Assembly (NCBI GenBank): GCA_949710005.1
Contig: OX453272.1
Location: 20,003,929-20,067,928, forward strand
Origin: Ricordea florida
Lineage: Eukaryota; Cnidaria; Anthozoa; Corallimorpharia; Ricordeidae
Direction of reading: 5' to 3'
DNA: 64,000 bases
In this document: in pieces, positions 1 to 10,234 of the stretch
Position numbering within the stretch: the first letter of the stretch is position 1
Layout: the number at the start of each line of letters is the position of its first letter
Position numbers and translations under genes: made by a program
Notes under the pieces: model-generated
Seen by the model: only the letters and a program-made list of their open reading frames with translations
Database searches by the model: none
Told to the model about the DNA's origin: nothing

Positions 1-1880
1 CAAGTTTCATAGCCTTTTCACAATGGGTCAGTTTTACCTTAGAGTGCAATGACCCCCCCCCCCCCTGATAATATTGCTATCTAGAACCCCTGCCCTTTTT
101 TCACAAATGAAATGTTAATTCAAGCCTTAATTTGCAAAGTTAGACATAACATATTAACTTTGTTACTTTCTGCCGTTTACTTTATTTTTATGTCAAATAT
201 CAATATTTCATAACAACCACAACATGCAATTAACCTTTTACATTGGAAAAACTTTATAAAGAAGAAAATAAATTTTGTAATGCCAAAATGTTTATGATCT
301 TTCTCATATATTCATTGCAAGTGTGCTGTATGTAGTAACAAGTGTTTCAAGTTTCCTAAATGCCCTATGCTTTCAATAATGATTTTCCACACAAACTTTC
401 TAGACAAATGACTGCACTAGATTCTAAGCCCTTTAGAAGAAATGGTATTGTTTGGAGCTGTTTTGATTACTACCACCTCTGATGGAAAGCCTATTAAGAA
501 GATTTTTGTATTGCTTTTAGTAGTAGAGTAACAATAACTTTACCAAGATTAAGACATGAATCCCACCCCATAAAAATATATTATGTTTAACATAAAAAAT
601 ATAACAATAATAATATCAATACCAGTAATAATAATAGTAATGATAATAATAATGATAATAATATAATGATAGTTCTTCTCGTTACTATATGTCATTGGTT
701 ACAGTTCAATACCTCTGGCTGGCATGACTTTTTCGATGAAATACCGTCCTTATATTAAATCTTTCTTCTGCAGTTTTTATAATAGAAATTTTCATATATT
801 CAAAATAATGTACTATTCTATGGTTGGGTATGGATATTTTGCCTGTTTCTGTAACAGCACAATTAAACTTTCATGTGGTATATACTTTTGACTGATTGAT
901 GTTGATTTCACATTATTTTTTTACAGGAGTACGTAGTGCAGCAATCTTTTTGAACATATTAAGATTTCAATAACTCTTTCTTACATGTATTGTTTTTATG
1001 ATATGACCTAAAAATAGCACAACCACATACTATACAGTGGGCACTCACTATTACCAAACCTTTATTCAAAGCTTTTGTAGAATCCAATTGTTTTACCCCC
1101 AATTTGTTGATATGGCATCTCTTTTGAGGGAAGAGGAATTTTTCTATCTACCACTGGGGGTACCATTGCAACTGGAAAGAGTACACACATTAAAACATGC
1201 ACTATTCATAATGCTCTCAATTGTGGTTACCCGGGAATGAAATAATGACTGCAGTAGACAATAAAATATCTAATCAGAAGATTCTTCTTACAATGAATCT
1301 CATGCAATTATAACCAAAAAAACATAAACAAAAAATAATTGGAGCGTTCAGCTCATCCTCTGTGTAAGAACATATTGTGTTCAAAAGTGATGTACAACAA
1401 AGAAGACAAAGCAGTAGAGACTAAGAAAATAAAACTAAAGAAAAAAAACACAGGTTTTTACACCGTGGTAAACACAAGCATTCATATCAACTCTTCAAGA
1501 TTTCACCTGCAAAAGATTTACAATCATTTTCAATTTGTGTTAAGTGAATATTATTGTGATACTTCATCGACTCTGTATTCCCTGTCAAGATAATAAATAA
1601 TTTTACTTCTATTCCCTCTGGTGCAATCTCAGTGGCAGTGAAAGAGCTAAATGAAGGTCAATTTTTAAGCACTGTGTTGAGCGGTATACTGATCATGTAA
1701 TTTGCACCAGGTGTCACTAATTGTGTACCAAACACAGCATAAGAAATAAAATAATGGGGATTACGCTAATATAAAAAATAAAATATATAATATAAAAAAA
1801 AATAAAGAATAAAATATGAGAGCATTGTGACTTCTTCAAAAACTAGCTTCGCGAGGTTTTTGCGGGAGTCGTATTTCTAG
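1..1880 (+). mobile_element. Helitron-like element copy H1 (5' part outside window)
   Basis: This is the 3' two-thirds of a repeat found nine times in the window. It ends with the block ctagcttcgcgagg, a T run, gcgggag, an 8-nt spacer and CTAG (1877-1880), followed by T. A short imperfect hairpin (cttc/gggag region) followed by CTRR and a 3' T is the Helitron 3' signature. A homopolymer C tract at 53-66 differs in length between copies. Stops are frequent in every frame, so this copy makes no protein. The Helitron assignment is inference from termini, since no Rep/helicase is encoded here. Confidence 0.72.
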
Positions 1881-2340
1881 TTTTTTAACATTAATCTTAT
1901 TTGTATTATATCCGATTATTTATTCATATTTGGTTTGCGTTTCTTGAGTTTTGTATCGCATTGTCATAGTTTCTCGCTTAGTAATCACCGATTGTTTATC
2001 ATTGGTTAATTTTTTCATTTTCATGTGTTACCACGCCCTGTTATGTAATCATCTTTGTTATATTATGTCATCTTTTATACTGTAAACCTATTTAAGGACA
2101 TTGTAATTTCTTATTCACTTGCACTGCAACTGATGAAGGTCATTGACCGAAACGTCTATTTTTATTAAATTTTTAAACTTTTTTTAGATTTTTTACTGTA
2201 TATATATATATATTTTTTTTTTTCGCTCGAAGTTGTCCGTCCTCGTTTTCCACAATTGCCTACAAATTTCATTACTCGAGGTTTGGACTGCGAATCCTTT
2301 TGGATCCTTCTGGCGTGTGGCATCCCTGTTGGCTCGAAGC
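1881..2340 (+). mobile_element. 3'-end remnant of a retroelement, probably Penelope-like
   Basis: AT-rich sequence between H1 and a TA tract. It contains a hammerhead-core-like motif (2130-2156): CTGATGA, an extra A, a GGTC/GACC stem, GAAA and CGTC. The same arrangement occurs at 18083-18126, where stem I is also present; here the flanks do not pair, so only the core is left. No ORF is recognised. Assignment to a Penelope-like 3' end is inferred from this ribozyme-like core and from the Penelope debris that follows. Confidence 0.4.
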
Positions 2341-2347
2341 ATCATAA

Positions 2348-2358
2348 CTTTTTATATT

Positions 2359-2427
<69 letters not shown>
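2348..2427. repeat. (TA)n microsatellite
   Basis: Nearly pure TA dinucleotide tract directly upstream of a hammerhead motif. The Tyr/Ile ORFs over it are artefacts of the repeat. Confidence 0.95.
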
Positions 2428-2430
<3 letters not shown>

Positions 2431-2468
2431 CTGATGAGTGGGCAACCACGGAACAGGCTTGTGGGGAT
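2426..2468 (+). ncRNA. Degenerate type I hammerhead ribozyme (HHR-a)
   Basis: Stem I ATCCC (2426-2430) pairs with GGGAT (2464-2468). The CTGATGA core is at 2431-2437 and stem II GTGG/GCAA/CCAC at 2438-2449. The next box reads GGAA instead of GAAA (A to G at 2451), and the base before the expected cut is G (2463) instead of A. Both changes hit invariant core positions, so this copy is predicted to be inactive. Confidence 0.75.
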
Positions 2469-2503
2469 AAACCTGTAGTTTGTTTGTGTGTTTTTTTCTC
2501 CCG

Positions 2504-2510
<7 letters not shown>

Positions 2511-2580
<70 letters not shown>

Positions 2581-2630
2581 TACATACACACATACATACA
2601 TATATACACACACACACACACACACAAACA
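2511..2630. repeat. (TA)n / (TACA)n / (CA)n microsatellite
   Basis: TA dinucleotides grade into TACA and then CA repeats. The tract lies between HHR-a and HHR-b, as expected for TA-repeat tails of Penelope-like insertions. Confidence 0.95.
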
Positions 2631-2642
2631 GATTTTCGGATT

Positions 2643-2685
2643 TTCCCCTGACGAGTGGGCAACCACGAAACAGGCTTGTAGGGAT
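2643..2685 (+). ncRNA. Type I hammerhead ribozyme (HHR-b)
   Basis: Stem I TTCCC (2643-2647) pairs with GGGAT (2681-2685), four of five pairs. Core CTGACGA is at 2648-2654, stem II GTGG-GCAA-CCAC at 2655-2666, and GAA at 2667-2669. Stem III is minimal (ACA, loop GGCT, TGT), and the predicted cut follows A2680. All core bases fit the hammerhead consensus (position 7 is variable). Minimal type I hammerheads with very short stem III are known from Penelope-like retroelements. Confidence 0.8.
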
Positions 2686-2734
2686 GAACGTGTAGTTTGT
2701 TTGTGTGCTTTTTCTCCCGCAACATCTATAGCTA

Positions 2735-3100
2735 CAGATTTAAATAATTACGACATAAATCACATTTGGCTGTGCATTTTAAGCAACATCGCTGATTATC
2801 GGGCGTGCGATATTGCTCCCGAGGCTTACTGCTCAAGATTTCATTGATGTTTTTAGTCCTTCGAAAAGCAGGAATGATGAACCCTACCGGAAAAAAATTG
2901 CAAAGAAATGATGAATCATAGGTAAGGTGCTTGTAATTCCAAAAACATTTTACCAGTGCTGGGCAAACGAGGGTTGAAATCAAGGACAAGTGGAAAAATT
3001 GGTTTGGACTCCTTAGGCTGGGGTTGAAGCAATGTATGTCTGGAACAGACTGGGCTTTCTCAAACTGTTGTGAAACCATATTAGGCTTATAATCCCGGTT
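2735..3100 (-). pseudogene. Penelope-like element fragment (family A), C-terminal linker region
   Basis: The - strand frame contains FRRTKNINEILSSKPRE followed by CCLKCTAKCDLCRNYL. This matches the linker plus Cys-rich segment that precedes the GIY-YIG endonuclease in the Penelope ORF at 10235-12142 (YRRSKNIKEIL, then GCFKCKGKCDLCRNF). The upstream part (around QQFEKAQSVP) aligns to the same ORF in another frame. RT core and endonuclease are missing, so it is a decayed fragment. Confidence 0.75.
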
Positions 3101-3143
3101 ACATAGATAACCCTTACACTCAGAAGAACATTTACTAGATGCC

Positions 3144-3632
3144 TCAGCAGTAGAACAATTCCTTCAGGTCCTGGTACCCACTCCACAGGGAATGGAACTG
3201 GTAACATGAGGCGTCTATTTCGGCAGTAGCGTCCACTCTGTCGTCGGTGCCCAGCTTCGTAGCGATTTCTTTGTTTTCTTTATGGATGGCGCGTGTGGTC
3301 TCAGGTTGTGCTTTCCTGTATGATTTTGTTATGTTCTTTTCTAGTAGATCGTTGTATGTTGATGGTTGTAGTTTGTAGAAGTTCGTAGTTTTGTCGGCGG
3401 CAATTAGTAGCTTGGGTTCGTTTCTGATTAGTTCTGCGTCTTCTTTTAGCTTGTTAAGGAAGGGGTTATATACTTGCTTGAACTTTACTGTCTGGATCAT
3501 CTTAAGCATATCATCCTCGAAATCTTTTAGTTCTTCGATTGGAGGACGGTTCTTCGTGGATTTGAAGCCATAGTTTTCCTTGGGAGTTGAAGTTGTGTCG
3601 GGGTTGAGGAAAAAGTGGGCTTTCCAGCGCAT
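3144..3632 (-). pseudogene. Penelope-like element fragment (family B), N-terminal region
   Basis: The - strand ORF (about 160 residues) contains LLIAADKTTNFYKLQPSTY and LLEKNITKSYRKA, the region before the RT catalytic core in Penelope-like polyproteins. Similarity ends near the last 25 residues, where the frame runs into unrelated sequence. It points away from the family-B C-terminal half that begins 110 bp further on (3746), so the two halves of one element type are inverted relative to each other. Confidence 0.7.
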
Positions 3633-3745
3633 TTTGCTAAGGAAATGCTCTGTTTTCTCGATAAGTCGCTGAAGGTAGTCGTTACGTAATTTGACTAGAC
3701 TGCCCCCTTAATATTAACGTAAGACTTTACTGAGACGACGGACTG

Positions 3746-4819
3746 GTGACCACTAACACCACACCTAGAGACACGGAGAACATCAAGAAAGAAATATGCC
3801 GTGTCTTTAAAAACGGACTACGTGTTACCATAGAACATAACAAGCAGATAATTAACTTCCTGGATGTCACATTCAACCTCAACCAAAACACCTATCAGCC
3901 CTCCACAAAGCCGAATACCACATTGCAGTACGTCCACCGCGAGAGCAACCACCCGCCAATCGCTACAAAGAACATTCCCGCCGGCATCAACAAACGACTA
4001 TCATCCCCACCATCCGACAAAGCATCCTTTGACCAAGCCGCTCTCCCATACCAGAAAGCACTTGGCGAAAGCGGATACAACTACACCCTACACTACGAAC
4101 CAACCACACCTAACAAGCGAAAAAACCGTCAACGCAGTAACATCCTGTGGTACAACCCCTCTTTCAGCAAGAACACAAGTACTAACATCGGACACAAATT
4201 CCTCGCTCTAGTAGATAAGCACTTTCCAAAAGACCATGAGCTCCGCAAAATCTTCAACCGCAACACCATCAAGATCAGTTACAGCTGCATGAACAACACT
4301 AAACAAATAATCGACAACCATAATAAGCGCATCTTAACCACATCTACACAGACCAACGATGCCGCCGCCGCTAACACTAAAGAAAGAAAGACATGCAACT
4401 GCCGACAAAAGATCAATTGCCCGCTCAACAGAAACTGCCTACAACCATCCGTAATCTACCAAGCCACCGTTACGCGCAAAGACAACAACACGTTCCAAAC
4501 CTACATCGGACATACGGAAAACGACTTCAAAACAAGATACAGAAACCACACCGCATCTTTCCGCCACGCTAAACACAGAAACTCCACCGAACTCAGCAAA
4601 CACATATGGACCCTTAAAGACAACAACATTGAACACTTTATTTCCTGGCGCATCCTGTCTTCACACTCGCCATATAACAGCTCAAGCAAAAGATGTAACC
4701 TCTGCCTCAAAGAAAAATTCCTAATCATCTGCAGACCCGAACTATCCACGCTAAACAAACGTAATGATCTTGTGTCCTCTTGCCGCCACAGAAACAAAAC
4801 TCTCTTACACAATACCTGA
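3746..4819 (+). CDS. Penelope-like retroelement ORF (family B), C-terminal half with GIY-YIG
   Basis: An open frame of 357 codons. It starts in the end of the RT (VTIEHNKQIINFLDVTFNL, the motif that follows the RT active site), passes through a linker and a Cys-rich segment (CNCRQKINCPLNRNC), and then has a GIY-YIG nuclease (VIYQATV, TYIGHTENDFKTRYRNH, then a conserved Asn/Glu region). Penelope-like elements use this RT plus GIY-YIG pair for target-primed retrotransposition. The RT catalytic YxDD and everything before it are absent, so this is a 5'-truncated copy despite its intact frame. A hammerhead ribozyme follows 75 bp downstream in the same orientation, as expected for the element's terminal repeat. 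Codon use is C-rich, unlike the surrounding AT-rich DNA, suggesting recent arrival. Confidence 0.88.
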   Translation: MTTNTTPRDTENIKKEICRVFKNGLRVTIEHNKQIINFLDVTFNLNQNTYQPSTKPNTTLQYVHRESNHPPIATKNIPAGINKRLSSPPSDKASFDQAALPYQKALGESGYNYTLHYEPTTPNKRKNRQRSNILWYNPSFSKNTSTNIGHKFLALVDKHFPKDHELRKIFNRNTIKISYSCMNNTKQIIDNHNKRILTTSTQTNDAAAANTKERKTCNCRQKINCPLNRNCLQPSVIYQATVTRKDNNTFQTYIGHTENDFKTRYRNHTASFRHAKHRNSTELSKHIWTLKDNNIEHFISWRILSSHSPYNSSSKRCNLCLKEKFLIICRPELSTLNKRNDLVSSCRHRNKTLLHNT

Positions 4820-4857
4820 AACTTAATGATTACTACTATTATGTAAATGTAACTATA

Positions 4858-5060
4858 CTGTATATAAGCGATGGTAAAGGACATTCTTATCAAATCCCCT
4901 GACGAGTGGGCAACCGCGAAACAGGCTTGTAGGGATAAACGTGTAGTTTGTTTGTGTTTTTTTTTCTCCCGCAACAACTACTTCGCTCTACGTTCATGTA
5001 TTGAGCACTGTCTTACGTTAATCAACTTTTACCCTTTATATTACTACGTCCCCTAGTATT
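4858..5060 (+). mobile_element. 3' terminal repeat of Penelope-like family B
   Basis: The block tataagcgatggtaaaggac, the hammerhead, ctcccgcaacaactacttcg, then gtattgagcactg and atcaactttta recurs on the - strand at 57840-58016 and partly at 50396-50460. It follows the family-B ORF in sense orientation and therefore defines the element's 3' end. Confidence 0.75.
4894..4936 (+). ncRNA. Type I hammerhead ribozyme (HHR-c)
   Basis: Complete consensus: stem I ATCCC/GGGAT (4894-4898 with 4932-4936), CTGACGA (4899-4905), stem II GTGG-GCAA-CCGC (4906-4917, one G.U pair), GAA, stem III ACA-GGCT-TGT, and the cut after A4931. It lies in the 3' terminal repeat of the Penelope ORF just upstream, in sense orientation. 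Predicted to be active or nearly so. Confidence 0.85.
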
Positions 5061-5277
5061 ATAATTATGTACATCCGAATTACGAGAAAACAGATTCAAT
5101 AAGTAGGATGGACAAAAACCATTTATGCAGCGGAAAACTTGAAGACATTTGTGGAAAGTCCATCTTTCAGTTAGTGGTAACCAACCTAACTCCTTAAAGA
5201 GCTGTTCAGAGCTTACAAGTACTTACCTAATCTTACGCTTGAGAATAATACGAGCAGTAATAGGAATATGGGTGTTC

Positions 5278-5440
5278 TGGGCCACCCCTTAAAATCCACC
5301 CCTAAAAAACCACCCAAAACCAGTAAAAACCACCAAAATCAAACTTAAATCCCCAAAATCGGATCAAAAACCCCAAACGTCGGATTAAAAATCCCAAAAA
5401 TCGGATCAAAAATCCCAAAAATCAAAATAAAAAATCAGAG
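5278..5440 (-). repeat. Degenerate tandem repeat (unit near AAAATCGGATCAAAAATCCC)
   Basis: Diverged ~20-bp repeats built from AAAATC, GGATC and CCC blocks. The same composition recurs in the opposite orientation at 28145-28445, including the shared edge with ccaaaaccag and aaaccaccc. Confidence 0.7.
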
Positions 5441-5651
5441 GCTTTTTGATCATCTGCAGGTAACAACGGGTGGCTCATGAATGTGCATATTTGAAAATTT
5501 CGTATATGTGAACTGCAGAAGAAAGGTTTGATAAGTAAAAGATCATCGCAGTTATGTAAACAACTTTGCCAGTTGCAAAGATCAGACCTGAAAAATTGAG
5601 GCTTGAAAAAGAAAGCATGTTGAATATCAGGGCCAGTCTTTCTTTTGATCG

Positions 5652-5899
5652 GAGAAGGTTCCAATTTCTTTTTGCAATCTCTGCAATAAAAGTGGTACAG
5701 GGGTTGAAGCTTGGCCATAACCAAATTGTTCGGATATTGCCAATCATCCTTCTCCCAAAGTATGCAAACTTCATAACGTCCATCTATAAGACGTGCGGTG
5801 TGCTCAGTGATTTGCGGTGCTCTCCTGTCCTCAGGTGAAAGGGGATTCTGTACACAGTTGACTGCTCCATGTTCTTCGAATCTCCAGAATATCTCAATT
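5652..5899 (-). pseudogene. BEL/Pao-type retrotransposon pol fragment
   Basis: The - strand frame reads IEIFWRFEEHGAV, LSPEDRRA, LIDGRYEVCILWEKDD, YPNNLVMAKLQPL. A Trp/Phe-Glu stretch, then a Thr-rich step, then GRYEV.LPW and LPNN is the signature of the segment between protease and RT in BEL/Pao Pol proteins. Only about 80 residues remain, without RT motifs or LTRs. Family identification is from memory of this motif and is fairly specific. Confidence 0.6.
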
Positions 5900-5904
5900 A
5901 GACC

Positions 5905-6840
5905 AACTGATTCATGATAGAGTTACAGAAAGTTTGTTTGCCGGGTATCCTTTGTACTTTTTGCGACCTGAAACACACCATCCAATAGGGTAGAAACAAC
6001 CATTTAGACTATTCCTTTTATCCGTTTTAACTTCTAAATAAGATATCAGTTGGGAGGTAATTGGAGAGATACAGGCTCGTATTTGAATGAAGGACCATGT
6101 TAAAATGAATGGGAAAGAATGGGAGCAGAGGGGATTTACGCGGAAAAAAAGGTTGGTTGTTGTCTCAGTGCTTTGATTTCGTTACTGAAAGCGTCCCTTT
6201 TAGGGTCTCTAATATCTCTTGCAGCAAATAGCAGCTCTGTGGCCTATAGTACTAGTATAGTAACCGGTAGTTACTGACGAATCATTGCACCCAGCTTCTC
6301 ACACGCACCATAGGTAGTTTGACCTCTAATTCTCCTTTCGCTTTAACAAAATACCACTTTGAGTATCCCAAAGGACTTAAATGCCACTCTACTTGTCTTT
6401 CCCCACTTCAAGTTCCTTGGTCAACAGCTGAATGACGCCGCAGCTTGTTGCGCTCTCATAATTCTGTCTTGACAATGATTTGAGCTTGGCCACTGTATTC
6501 ACAGTTCTGTTTCCAATTTCAAAAGTCAACATTCAGACTGTCTACCCAGTAGGTGACATTGCTAGACGGTATCTCGAGTGCAGAACAGAATTGATTTGCC
6601 AATCATCTTAGTTAGAATATTGGGTAGAAGTAATAATTCATGTTTTGCCTATGATTACCATTTTGGTACCCAGGAAACACTAGGGGCAAACTATTCCCCA
6701 TAGAATCACAGCCAAGTAACCCCCTGTTTCAGGATGGGCAAACAGTTATTTACATGTAACATCCTGTTAAGACATCTTAAAGATGCTTTGCATATAAATC
6801 TGCTCATTTAAAATTTCAGTAACCTAGAAACACTGGCAAA
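5905..6840. other. Region with no recognised feature
   Basis: Mixed-composition DNA with only short ORFs on both strands, no clear repeat ends and no recognisable protein similarity. It may include more decayed retroelement sequence upstream of the BEL/Pao fragment. Confidence 0.5.
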
Positions 6841-6846
6841 GAATTC

Positions 6847-6853
6847 CTCCTAC

Positions 6854-6892
<39 letters not shown>

Positions 6893-7268
6893 TACCACTA
6901 CCACTACCACTACCACTACCACTACCACTACCACTACCACTACCACTACCACTACCACTACCACTACCACTACCACTACCACTACCACTACCACTACCAC
7001 TACCACTACCACTACCACTACCACTACCACTACCACTACCACTCCCACTACCACTCCCACTCCCACTCCCACTCCCACTCCCACTCCCACTCCCACTCCC
7101 ACTCCTACTCCTACTCCTACTCCCACTCCCACTCCTACTCCTACTCCTACTCCTACTCCTACTCCTACTCCTACTCCTACTCTACGACTACGACTACGAC
7201 TACTGCTACTGCTACTACTGCTACTGCTGCTACTACTGCTACTGCTACTGCTACTACTAATAATAATA
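6847..7268. repeat. Large compound microsatellite (CTA)n-(CCACTA)n-(CCCACT)n-(CTACTC)n
   Basis: About 420 bp of trinucleotide and hexanucleotide repeats that change type along the tract, ending in CTG/CTA and TAA triplets. The poly-Val/Gly ORF on the - strand is a repeat artefact. The 3' end of Helitron copy H2 abuts its AATAATAA end. Confidence 0.97.
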
Positions 7269-7269
7269 A

Positions 7270-9990
7270 CTAGAAATACGACTCTCGCAAAAACCTCGCA
7301 AAGCTAGTTTTTGAATAAGTCACAATACTTTATTTTATATTTTATTTTTTATATCAGCGTAATCCCCATTATTTAATTTGTTATGCTGTGTTTGGTACAC
7401 AGTTAGTGACACCTGGTGCAAATACCGCTCAACACAGGGCTTAAAAATTGACCTTCATTTAGCTCTTTCACTGCCACTGAGATTGCACGAGAGGGAATAG
7501 AAGTAAAATTATTTGTTTTCTTTACAGGGAATACAGAGTCAATGAAGTATCCAATAATATTCAGTTAACACAAATTGAAAATTATTGTAAATATTTTGAA
7601 GGTGAAATCTTGAAGAGTTGATATGAATGCTTGTGTTTACCACGGTGTAAAAACCTGTTTTTTTTAGTTGTATTTTCTTAGTCTCTACTGCTTTTTCTTC
7701 TTTGTTGTACGTCACTTTTAAACACAATATGTTCTTACACCGAGGATGAGTTGAATGCTCCAATTATTTTTTGTTTATGTTTTTTTCTAATAATTGCATG
7801 AGATTCATTGTAAGAAGAATCTTCTGATTACATATTTTATTGTCTACTGCAGTCATTATTTCATTCCTAGGTAACCAAAATTGAGAGCATTATGAATAGT
7901 GCATGTTTCAATTTGTGTTCTCTCTTCAGTTGCAATGGTACCCCTAGAGGTAGATAGAAAAATTCCTCTTCCCTCAAAAGAGATGCCATATCAACAGAAG
8001 TGTGAGATACAATGTCATTACATAAAAAAATGGGGTAAAACAGTTGGATTCTACAAAAACTTTGAATAAAGTGCTGACTGTATAGTATGTGGTTGTGCTA
8101 TTTTTAGGTCATATCATAAAAACAATACATGTAAGAAAAAGTTATTGAAATCTTAATATGTTGAAAAAGATTGCTGCACTACGTACTCCTGTAAGAAAAT
8201 AATGCAAAATATCCATACCCAACCAGAGAATAGTATATTATTTTGAATATATGAAAATTTCTATTATAAAAACTGCAGAAGAAAGATTTAATATAAGGAT
8301 GGTATTTCATCGAAAAAGTCATGGCAGCCAGAGGTATTGAACTTGAAACCAATGACATATAGTAACGAGACGAACTATCATTATATTATTATCATTATTA
8401 TTATCATTACTATTATTATTACTGGTATTGATATTATTATTATTATTGTTATATTTTTTACGTTAAACATAATACATTTTTATGGGGTGGGATGCATGTC
8501 CTAATCTTGGTAAAGGTACTGTTACTCTACTACTACAAGCAATACAAAAATCTTCTTAATAGGCTTTCCAACAGAGGTGGTAGTAATCAAACCAGCTCCA
8601 AACAATACCATTTCTTCTTTAATGCTTAGAATTTAGTGCAGTCATTTGTCTATAAAGTTTGTGTGGAAAATCATTATTGAAAGCATACTTTAAGGCATTT
8701 AGGAAACTTGAAACACTTGTTACTACATACAGCACACTTGCAATGAATATATGAGAGAGATTATAAACATTTTGGCATTACAAAATTTATTTTCCTTTAT
8801 TATAGAGTTTTTCCAATGTAAAAGGTTAACTGTATGTTGTGGTTGTTATTAAAGATTGATATTTGACATCATAAAAATGAAGTAAACAGCAGAAAGTAAC
8901 AAGGTTAACATGAAATGTCTAACTTTACAAATTAAGGCTTGAATTAGCATTTCATTTGTGGGAATAGGGTAAGGGTTCTAGATAGCAATATTATCAGGGG
9001 GGTCATTGAACTCTAAGGTAAAACTGACCCATTGTGAAAAGGCTATGGAACTTGTCGTCTCTATGCAATATTATTGAAACCTTTCAATCAGAGAATACAT
9101 ACATATATATATATATATAGCAAAGAGAAATACTACTCAGAAGTAAGTAATAACATTTGCTTTATTTTCAAATTATCGCATTGATCACTGATATTGCAGA
9201 ACCAGTACTTTATAGTGACACTGGGTATATATTCTGTTGAAAATGCTAAACACAACTGCTAGATCAAGAAAATTTATTATATTTTCACTGTTGCAATGAT
9301 ATCAGATCACATCGTTATAAATGATTGCTATAACAACTGCAACTCTCTGTGTTGGGAATTTCTTAAAAATGGAAACGCTATCGTTTTATTATGACAAATA
9401 CCAACTTACATTCTCTTGTAATCTGTTGGTCGTCTTCCGATTCCGTTTTTAGACTAATAGAATTATTTTCCAGAGACATCTTCAATCGTTGAAGTCGTTC
9501 CTACTTGGTTTCCCTTCTAAGTCGTTTTGCTAAATTTAGTACGCCAATATATTTCGTTATGTAATCGTTCACTCATGTCCTGCATTTCTATCAATAAAAC
9601 CTTCAAATTCAACACCAACTTGGTTGAACTCCTTGTCCTTTTCCCTGCTGTTTCGTTTGCCTTTTTTCTGGAGCGAGCGGTTATTGTCTTTACTGCGATT
9701 TCTGTTGTTATTCTCCCTGCTGTCGTTTCTCTATCCCTGCTTTGAGTCGTGCTTTCCTTGTGTTGATTTTCACGGTATTCGAACTTACTCGGCGACGATT
9801 TCGGGCTAATCTTTCTGGAATATCTCGGAGACCATCTTGCTGGGATGTACTTCCAGGACGAGTGAAATCGGTTTCCACAAAATTTACATTACTTTCAAAA
9901 AGGCATCACCGAATTCTCAATGGCGGAAATTCAGCAGTTCTGAAGTGCGCTACTATTGCCAGGTAACCTGGCCTGCGAACGGACACCTTT

Positions 9991-10000
<10 letters not shown>
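7270..10000 (-). mobile_element. Helitron-like element copy H2
   Basis: Full-length copy on the - strand. CTAG is at 7270-7273, preceded by A (T on the element strand). The 5' end cctttaaaatata at 9986-10000 abuts a TA tract, and the terminal TC has decayed to TA. The hairpin region carries one substitution (aaaacctcgcaaagctag). Its 3' half is nearly identical to that of H7. Coding-like segments described at 18387-18707 are present but degenerate. Confidence 0.75.
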
Positions 10001-10028
<28 letters not shown>

Positions 10029-10030
10029 TA
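10001..10030. repeat. (TA)n tract at Helitron H2 5' end
   Basis: Short TA dinucleotide run between the Helitron start and a Penelope-type terminal region. Confidence 0.9.
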
Positions 10031-10067
10031 CAAGTAGGTGAACTACTCAAATCCTGAGTGCATGGGC

Positions 10068-10125
10068 GTTTAATACAAGCCTGTTTCGTAGGCCTCCGAA
10101 AAGGTGACCCACTCTTCAGTTAAAC
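10068..10125 (-). ncRNA. Type I hammerhead ribozyme of a second sequence family (HHR-g)
   Basis: On the - strand: stem I GTTTAA/TTAAAC (six pairs, 10120-10125 with 10068-10073); core CTGAAGA (10113-10119); a long stem II from GTGGG to CCTAC (10088-10112); GAA; stem III ACA-GGCT-TGT; cut after the A at 10074. Stem III and the core equal those of HHR-b to HHR-f, while stem I is completely different yet still pairs. It lies upstream of, and antisense to, the Penelope ORF at 10235. Confidence 0.8.
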
Positions 10126-10234
10126 TCCATTATAACACTGAAGCGTCAGGGTCTACATCAAGAAATGTGATCGCGTGATAAAAACGGTTACATATAACGG
10201 TTACAGATAACGTTTGAAATTTGAATTATTATGA

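Noticed and set aside
2130..2156. Full hammerhead ribozyme at CTGATGAAGGTC...GAAACGTC
   Set aside because: Core and stem II are present, but the sequences on either side do not pair to form stem I, so it is noted only as a motif inside the remnant.
2233..2847. Several 70-130 codon ORFs rich in Tyr and Ile on both strands
   Set aside because: They are translations of (TA)n and (CA)n tracts and have no conserved content outside the repeats.
6824..7132. 102-codon Gly-Val / poly-Val ORF
   Set aside because: Pure product of the compound microsatellite.
7539..7763. Conserved 74-84 codon ORF (CKNILCLKV..., also at 1339, 14790 and 55347)
   Set aside because: It recurs because the Helitron recurs; it lies on opposite strands relative to the coding-like segments, with indels that change the frame between copies.
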